From Anthopleura xanthogrammica (lineage: Eukaryota; Cnidaria; Anthozoa; Actiniaria; Actiniidae), in assembly GCA_964019055.1 (NCBI GenBank), contig OZ025217.1, positions 3,294,501 through 3,358,500 on the forward strand: a stretch of 64,000 nucleotides of DNA, read 5' to 3'. The notes below the pieces were generated by a model. It saw only the letters and a program-made list of their open reading frames with translations, was not told where the DNA came from and did no database searches. The position numbers were made by a program, and so were the translations under genes. Positions 60,406 through 64,000 of this stretch are shown piece by piece; position 1 is the stretch's first letter; each line of letters opens with the position of its first letter.

Positions 60406-61562
60406 ATAGAAAATGAAGCAATGAAGGTTTATCAAAATACAATTGCCATACCAAAGGGACATTTTCAGACGCTCAGGCGTGGTATGGATTTCAAACCTTC
60501 AAAACATTTACAACTTCCTATCTTGGGGATACATGCAGCAGGGTCGTTGTCTAGTCTCTAGTCCGAAGACACCAGAAAAAGAGACGGGCTACATAACGAA
60601 CTATCATGACATGATTAACTCATAACATATTTTACTAGCACGTTTTTTTAATTCAATTTTTCAAGTTTAGTTATTCTTACGACTTCATTGCCAGAAATAT
60701 TGGACATTGTCAGCGGTGTTACGCATGAATGAAAATGAAGTGGTTTTCTAGAGGAAAAATATAACTACATGGTTTCCAAGCACATATTTATATTCAACTA
60801 TGATGTTAGTAAAACAATTCTTGCCAAAAAATAGTTACTTGACAATCAAAAGAACAACTATTATTTTTCTGTTGATAAGCCTCACCACAGGAAGCCCATG
60901 AAGGACAAGAAACAAGTTTCAAACGTAAATCGTTACTTTAAGCTTCCTTATTGTATCTCAGCAGTCAATAGGAGCTTGTAAAAGCAAAATGGCGATATTT
61001 AGGGGGTTTTGAAGCTGTTTGGAGCAGTTCTCTGTGGTTTCTTGTCATTTTTAACTGAAAACTACGAGCTAACAACGCGTCGAATCGCTTAAAATTTAAC
61101 CTAACTTCAAGCTTCTTGGGAACCTACATTCTGAAGGCATGCTGTCTATTTAAAGCGGTTTTGGATTTATTAAACACTCGTTTGGTGATATCGAGGTGGA
61201 GCTCTTTTACTTTTAAATTTTTTCGAGCTCAAATAAGACGATTTTGGGGTCAAGTGTGGCCAGATTTATAGACGATGTATGGAATCTAGAGCTTTCGAAG
61301 CCTTTCGAAGGCAAGTAGTCCGGGAACCAATATGTCGCATGATTCAATGATCATTTTACGCTTATTTAGTAGCTTGTAGGGTGGGTTGTTTGTCGCGATG
61401 TGGAGCTCAGAGGAAATAAAACCCTATTCGCCGTAAATAGAGGAAGCTCTATATTCCCCATACATTTCCTATAAGACTCGGCGGCTATTTTGTAAGCTGA
61501 AACGCATCATTGCGCAGTGATGAGAAGGCTCATGTCCCATATTTCTGGCAATGTGCACTTAG
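60406..61562. other. Intergenic, 3' of the second Mab-21-like gene
   Basis: No supported gene or element. I could not place a confident polyadenylation signal for the minus-strand gene. Confidence 0.4.
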
Positions 61563-63527
61563 CTATTTGTCGTCATCATTTTCTCTCTGGGGCGAAGGAA
61601 ACCGTTCGACAAACAACTTTTGCATTTCTTTCGTCATTTCCATTTCAATTCTATCCATTGTTAAGTTTTCTAACTGGCCTTCCAGGTTTTTGGATACTTG
61701 CTTTTGTATGTTCATAAAATCACTTTGGCTAAGCCATCCAAAGTTTTCTATAAATGGAGCCTTAAGTTCTTCACTGTACTGGCGTGCTTTTTCTCTATGA
61801 ATCTCTTTGGTACGTTCCATGACACTCGTTTGTGGGACCAAAAACGACATGTCCCTCCCTGTTTGTACTTCAGCATGAAAGGCCATTGCCAAAGCCATAA
61901 AATCGTCATCAATGGAGAGATCTGTAGTCTCCTGCCTCACAAAGGATTCAAATTCTTCCTCTTTCGATTTTTCTTCATTCGATTTGTCGGTAAGGTACCA
62001 CATCTTACACAAACTTCTGGCAAGGAGAGACTGATAGGCGTAAATAGCAACTTGCATCAATTTCTTGGTATTCTCATTATCACTATGCAAAACACATCTT
62101 ATTGTTTTTTTAACTGCTTCTTTAGCCTGTTTAGTAAACAGGGCAAGTACCGAGCTGGTCAGTGCTGTCACATCTTGTTCTAACAAGGATATCTCTTGTA
62201 CTTTGGCCACCAGAGGATCCAAGTCCTGCAGGTTGTTGAGGTAGATCTGTGACTGGTACATCAACGAATCGCATCTCTTCAGCAAACTGACAGTTTTAGG
62301 CAAGATGTTTCTTCTAACATCACCAATCTTAGCTGCTTCTTCGATCAGTTTTGCAGGATCTTCGTATTGTAGAAGGTTGCTTTGTGGGATGATGTAATGA
62401 GGAAGGTGTCCTTCTTCCAAGCTCTTCTGCAGCCGATCCAACATCAATAGCAGACACTTGGCCGAGTTAGCTTCCGTCCAGAAAGACGGGTCTTGATTTT
62501 CGATTTCCCAAAACAGTAGATTTTTTAAAAGATACGAAGAGATGACATCTGGAAAATAGACTTTCTTGATCATCTTGAGAAGAACGAGAACATGGCGTTG
62601 AACAGGAGACACACTTTGACCGAGTTTATTTTCAGCCACCGAGAAAGACAATCTCCATTCGGTTTCATCCATGTTGTTGTGGTCGTTTGGATTCTCTTGA
62701 TCAGTTTTCATGCTTGAAGAAGAAGCGGGGTTTTTGTGATATTCTAGAAATTCCATGGGCTCATCTTGACGTTTTCCTCTTCCAACTGGCGCCAAGTGAC
62801 ATCCAGACTCGAGAATGTCTTGCAGAAGCTCGGGCGATGGCCAACCGTTAGTACGTGGACGAACAAGCCACTCCATTGCTTGTTCAGGCCACGCCAACGG
62901 GTACCGTAAGACACCCGTGCGATCTTGTTCTAAGCTTGGAATACCTTTTTGTTCGAGTTTCCATACTGGGCCGTGCATTTCATACTTCAATTGCTCACCT
63001 GGTTTGTGGCTTTGTTCTGCATTCATTTGACCCAATATAGCATCATCATACGATTTTTTTGTTAGTGCATAGACATGGTTTACAAAAGTAGCATTCTTGT
63101 ACCTGGGTCGATGCTCTTTCCATTCATCAGTGAATCTCAGATGGACATACCTTGGATCATCTGAAGCGTGTTCCACCGTAAAAATAGGAATTACTTTGTC
63201 AGTCTCTTCATTTACGACAAAAAAGTCCTGGACATCCATTGTATCACTGTCAGCTTTCAAGCTGTCTTTCGTTTTAAGAAAAGAAAAAGGAAAGGTATCC
63301 TCGGGTGTTCCAATGTACAAATCAGGAATGCAGAACCCTTCAATCCGGCTGCCTGTTTCTATTACCAAGGGGTCAAAAAAAATAGATTCTGGATCGAAGT
63401 TTAGTGCTTCAATCTCTTCTTGGTACGAAATCCACTCTCCATAGACGTACTCCACTGGAAACATGCAATTGATAATCTCTGAGAAAGGCTGCAGCCATAG
63501 TTGGGATTTTTCGTCAAAACCTGACAC
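61563..63527 (-). CDS. Mab-21/cGAS-like (cGLR-like) protein 2, main exon, 654 codons
   Basis: 3' exon with acceptor CGTTACAG at 63528, stop at 61563 and the same length as its paralogue at 52915-54879. There is no ATG before CMFPVEY at codon 22. Motifs from the exon start: GS at 59-60 (TGSRIEGF), D-x-D at 93-95 (DSDTM), RPRTNGWPSPE (223-233), SGCHLAPVG (241-249), EWRLSFSVAENKL (290-302), SPVQRHVLVLLK, SYLLKNLLFWE, then a Glu/Lys-rich helical C terminus. Family role as for the paralogue: candidate nucleotide second-messenger synthase or nucleic-acid sensor, catalytic status unproven. The middle (about 62290-62900) is almost identical to the paralogue while N- and C-terminal parts are much more diverged. 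A homologous block lies upstream at 63935-64000, where the window ends. Confidence 0.88.
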   Translation of the reverse strand: MSGFDEKSQLWLQPFSEIINCMFPVEYVYGEWISYQEEIEALNFDPESIFFDPLVIETGSRIEGFCIPDLYIGTPEDTFPFSFLKTKDSLKADSDTMDVQDFFVVNEETDKVIPIFTVEHASDDPRYVHLRFTDEWKEHRPRYKNATFVNHVYALTKKSYDDAILGQMNAEQSHKPGEQLKYEMHGPVWKLEQKGIPSLEQDRTGVLRYPLAWPEQAMEWLVRPRTNGWPSPELLQDILESGCHLAPVGRGKRQDEPMEFLEYHKNPASSSSMKTDQENPNDHNNMDETEWRLSFSVAENKLGQSVSPVQRHVLVLLKMIKKVYFPDVISSYLLKNLLFWEIENQDPSFWTEANSAKCLLLMLDRLQKSLEEGHLPHYIIPQSNLLQYEDPAKLIEEAAKIGDVRRNILPKTVSLLKRCDSLMYQSQIYLNNLQDLDPLVAKVQEISLLEQDVTALTSSVLALFTKQAKEAVKKTIRCVLHSDNENTKKLMQVAIYAYQSLLARSLCKMWYLTDKSNEEKSKEEEFESFVRQETTDLSIDDDFMALAMAFHAEVQTGRDMSFLVPQTSVMERTKEIHREKARQYSEELKAPFIENFGWLSQSDFMNIQKQVSKNLEGQLENLTMDRIEMEMTKEMQKLFVERFPSPQRENDDDK

Positions 63528-64000
63528 CTGTAACGAGAGGGGAGGATTAAAAATTAGAAGAATGAACGTGGGCCCCCTGTGGTGAATGCTGGTGGCAGTT
63601 TTGTGATAAAAATCTAAAATTCAAGGCTCAGTGAATGGTTAGAAATAATCGAGTAAAGCAAGAAAGATGCTTATAAGAATTCCAAGATGTCATGAAAGGA
63701 TTCACTTTTATTCGTCTACTCAAATTTGATTCGGCTACATCTAGTCTATCTGGTGCATTGTTTTCACGGCTACTGTTGTGCAAATTTCTTGGAACCTTGG
63801 CTCAGTGGAAATAATTGGGTGTTCTAAGGCACTGGCTGAAGCCATAGCTGCATTTTTACCTCAATGTAAACTAACGCTTTTTAATTCCGGTTTTATTATA
63901 TATTAAACAGGCAATTTGAATTTCAAGTGACTTTGCGGTACCCCACTTTTCCAAGGTCGCTGATCGTTTTTTTTTTTAAGTAGCAAAGTAATATAAGCGG
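63528..64000 (-). other. 5' flank or intron of Mab-21-like gene 2, cut by window end
   Basis: Contains the block at 63935-64000 shared with 54985-55065. On the minus strand this would read ATLEKWGTAK but has a TAA just upstream and no good donor. The real 5' end of the gene is probably outside the window. Confidence 0.35.

Overview
The window is eukaryotic, animal nuclear DNA. It is AT-rich, has GT-AG introns, and carries many microsatellites, tRNA-derived SINEs and foldback (MITE-type) elements. Four neuropeptide-type rhodopsin-family GPCRs and two Mab-21/cGAS-like genes look cnidarian, most likely a stony coral or related anthozoan. That assignment is inference from gene style, not from a search. 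A 200-base run of N at 33417-33616 is an assembly gap.

Layout. 1-5.8 kb: simple repeats and a 13-copy, 57-bp minisatellite that is the amplified tail of a SINE. 5.8-36.6 kb: a GPCR cluster with an intronless gene on the minus strand (5790-7121), an intronless gene on the plus strand (19153-20205), and two tandem two-exon genes on the minus strand (gene B 24256-28099, gene A 31232-36548). A and B have near-identical exons but diverged introns. 36.6-50 kb: no convincing host gene; SINEs, foldback elements, nested palindromes and a 1.45-kb TTAA-flanked DNA transposon with a degenerate ORF. 50.1-52.4 kb: a four-exon gene for an unrecognised 489-aa protein with an N-myristoylation/palmitoylation-type N terminus, five RRxS sites and five S-F-F-D-like repeats. 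52.9-54.9 kb and 61.6-63.5 kb: two tandem Mab-21/cGAS-like (cGLR-like) genes on the minus strand. Between them are a second TTAA element, a 476-bp element with 19-bp inverted ends, and a three-exon mitochondrial-type rhodanese gene (58405-59874).

How parts relate. The GPCRs share a PER[IM]TR motif after TM2, a DRF/ERF/RRF version of DRY, and NPxxC in TM7. They form one local lineage, probably receptors for peptides or other small ligands. The Mab-21 pair keeps the nucleotidyltransferase GS and D-x-D motifs and could be nucleic-acid sensors or relatives. Both tandem families show the same mosaic pattern (nearly identical core, diverged ends and introns), which points to gene conversion. Exon joins were worked out by eye from splice consensus and frame; each complete multi-exon model gives a total length divisible by three.
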